A stretch of 40,764 bases of DNA from contig JAFIER010000078.1 of NCBI GenBank assembly GCA_020832465.1, positions 1 through 40,764 of the forward strand, written 5' to 3'. The notes under the pieces are model-generated. The model was given only the letters and a program-made list of their open reading frames with translations. It searched no databases and was not told the origin of the DNA. Source of the stretch: Bernardetiaceae bacterium. GTDB lineage: Bacteria; Bacteroidota; Bacteroidia; Cytophagales; Bernardetiaceae. Shown one piece after another: positions 40,101-40,764 of this stretch; the stretch's first letter is position 1, and every line of letters starts with the position of its first letter. Both the position numbers and the translations under genes were made by a program.

Positions 40101-40764
40101 TTGCTAATGGTATCGGTGTGCCATTTCTGAACCACTGATAACTCACCGTCAAATCGGCGTGTGAAATATCTACCCCGTTGAGAATAATCTCCTCGCCGTC
40201 GCAAATATCCGTTACAGGGGCGATAATCGTCGCCGCTGGCGTAGGGAATACATTGATTTCAATGCTGTTCTCCGACATAGCGGGGCAGCCGTTATCTACC
40301 AAAGCCGTATAAGTACCGATGATTGCGCCGTCGTAGTCACCCGTGAGCGTCAAGAACTGCTCCGTTGCATCGGGAATTGCTACGCCATCTTTGTACCATT
40401 GGTAAGTAATGCCTAAGCCTGTGCCGAATGGTGAGGCAGAAAGTGTAATGCTCTCACCCACACAAAGGTTAGGATCGCGGTTTGCTGCAATCACCACAGG
40501 TGGAGTCGTTACCGTTACTGTAAAGCTGCATTCAGCAAAGTTACCCGAAGCATCTGTTACACGATAAGTAACTACTGTTTCACCTAAGGGGAATATCTCG
40601 CCACTTGCTAAGCCGTCAATCATTGTAAGCGTTGCATCAGCGCAATTGTCATCAAAAGTAGGCAAATCGTAGTTTACGACTTTGCCGCAAACACCTATGT
40701 TGTTCGTAATGCCTACGTTGATGTTCGCAGGGCAGCTGATGGTCGGGGCGATGTCATCGATAAC
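37195..40764 (-). CDS. Giant secreted HYR/Ig-repeat protein with gliding-motility-type T9SS C-terminus (partial)
   Basis: At least 1189 residues are encoded and the frame runs off the right edge with no start, so the N-terminus is missing. The visible part starts with a HYR module (APTISCPANINVG to YRVTDASGNFAECSFTVTVT). About a dozen Ig/PKD-like repeats of 80-110 residues follow, each with a D-x-x-C or V-C-E-x-E type opening, a Y-x-W core (ITYQWYKDGV, VSYQWFRNGTPI, IEYEWFASGD) and a G-x-Y-x-V-x-V closing strand. The end is a CHU_C / type B T9SS domain: IFIPQAFSPNEDGLNDYFQV, MMVFNRWGEVVHVVD, FWDGRHNGQKVPTGTYVWTI and final GALQIVR. It should be exported by T9SS and act as a long surface adhesin. 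The gene is visibly more GC-rich than its neighbours. Confidence 0.92.
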   Translation of the reverse strand, partial: VIDDIAPTISCPANINVGITNNIGVCGKVVNYDLPTFDDNCADATLTMIDGLASGEIFPLGETVVTYRVTDASGNFAECSFTVTVTTPPVVIAANRDPNLCVGESITLSASPFGTGLGITYQWYKDGVAIPDATEQFLTLTGDYDGAIIGTYTALVDNGCPAMSENSIEINVFPTPAATIIAPVTDICDGEEIILNGVDISHADLTVSYQWFRNGTPIPLATGGTLTVTDPGDYTVRVTNEIAGCDSLSAAVTLNFTDNPEISVSVPPAYIVCAPETTIGNDLPEGYGYVWEGPAIVSDPVSRIITVADSGVYTVRIIDLVTFCESTFETYVVRNPEPTVGVRDTLVCEADLPGKLIARDIIHGPEIEYEWFASGDTTAVLGTGDTLNVDTQGFYMVRVTNTITGCVAWDTAYFDFKVNPNFEIRGHEEGYVCNREDTLYIEATNLTNMQIQWSGPGIVSIGGDSLSAVVNASGVYSVTVTDLSSSAECSTTKTINVTINPQPMIPDALIDVSSSLACEDETVSLDAFDPSHAADAIYTWRNLSTGDVVSDASSLTVSYADHGGYNPVNYSITITYPLGDCESSDTVSVQFERKSNVSITAQSDSLLCLGEEASFTASGAEIYNWRTADGATTWNNTNELSFTADSVGVYTIIVEGVYEDDDEPRVCGSSLDTIVFRVRPQPIAIAPADRVVCEDDSLRFNGFNETHTPQTTYEWRLVESEALLSETNILDFSASDVADATYEWIGLRLTVTDSLTGCSHSDTFQVRFERKSFAEILPYDSATCSNSAIELEAEGGSDFRWRYAGEEFEGNTFVFSSDSVGWHRIDLSAWYANGCDTTEAVAWIYVNEPPVVSAHSLDTVNICADESVTLTPSGAVSYEWLHAPNTFGEITVSPSGPTLYIVKGTDSLGCVDFDSVFVNITPTFDLAGPISVCEGTLVTIGDTAYASANPNASFFWLPTGQTSPMISVNQSGEYTVEVTIDSCTFTRSVTVDFKSLPQLSVVQDTVLCFEFGDDQSFAGGETHTIGVGVTNYDPSANYLYVWTNEDSVIVGTNDSLEISEPGVYTVKVIAMYGFNCENVAITSVEEACDSRIFIPQAFSPNEDGLNDYFQVFGRHIGKFKMMVFNRWGEVVHVVDADDFDSLQETDFWDGRHNGQKVPTGTYVWTITYEEKLPSGAVLKKVNGALQIVR

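Overview
The window looks like chromosome of a gliding-type Bacteroidota, most likely order Cytophagales. The evidence is two type IX secretion (T9SS) cargo proteins, one of them with a gliding-motility-associated (CHU_C-type) C-terminus. A PID-CTERM small protein, Bacteroidota-style promoters (TTTG, about 20 bases, TAnnTTTG), AT-rich spacers and secreted FKBP-type isomerases agree with this. Genus-level placement would be guesswork. No rRNA, tRNA, CRISPR array, phage gene or transposase gene was seen.

Layout. 1-1324: the end of an unidentified gene, a DUF5522 protein and an N-terminal half transketolase. 1367-2545: REP-like hairpins, a two-helix membrane protein, a PID-CTERM protein and two miniature transposon copies. 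2543-5740 (minus): a secreted beta-helix protein with a T9SS tail. 6295-6831: a DinB-like protein. 7190-15512 (plus): seven consecutive genes for exported proteins, namely a von Willebrand A (VWA) protein, an orphan, three caspase-like proteins, an Ig-like orphan and a WD40-OmpA protein. This is the most unusual part of the window. 15763-21801: glycosyltransferase, queE, pyrE, nrnA-like and two paralogous FKBP-type isomerases. 21913-27160: Uma2 protein, DUF4177-like protein, a bacteriophytochrome histidine kinase translationally coupled to a receiver protein, then PTPS and folE overlapping. 27568-29521: lipoprotein cyclophilin and dnaN. 29776-36948: Lrp/AsnC regulator, a 7TMR-DISM/GAF/SpoIIE phosphatase, recJ and pdhA. 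37195 to the right edge (minus): a very large HYR/Ig-repeat T9SS protein with no start in the window.

How the genes may work together. QueE and the folE/PTPS pair belong to pterin and deazaguanine chemistry starting from GTP. The phytochrome and its receiver form a light-sensing pair. The VWA/caspase/WD40-OmpA cluster would act in the periplasm or at the outer membrane. All seven products have signal peptides and all three caspase-like proteins keep a His and Cys dyad, so a cell-envelope proteolytic or signalling system is a reasonable but untested idea.

The spacers are full of small repeats. A miniature inverted-repeat element (MITE) with ends near CATACTACTATACATT has at least six copies, several flanked by 9-bp direct repeats. 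One copy splits a transcription terminator, and three sit next to stop codons. A separate 3-nt-loop hairpin family occurs alone and inside the MITEs, and its arms show compensatory changes. A REP/BIME-like pair with GTAG feet lies behind the transketolase gene.
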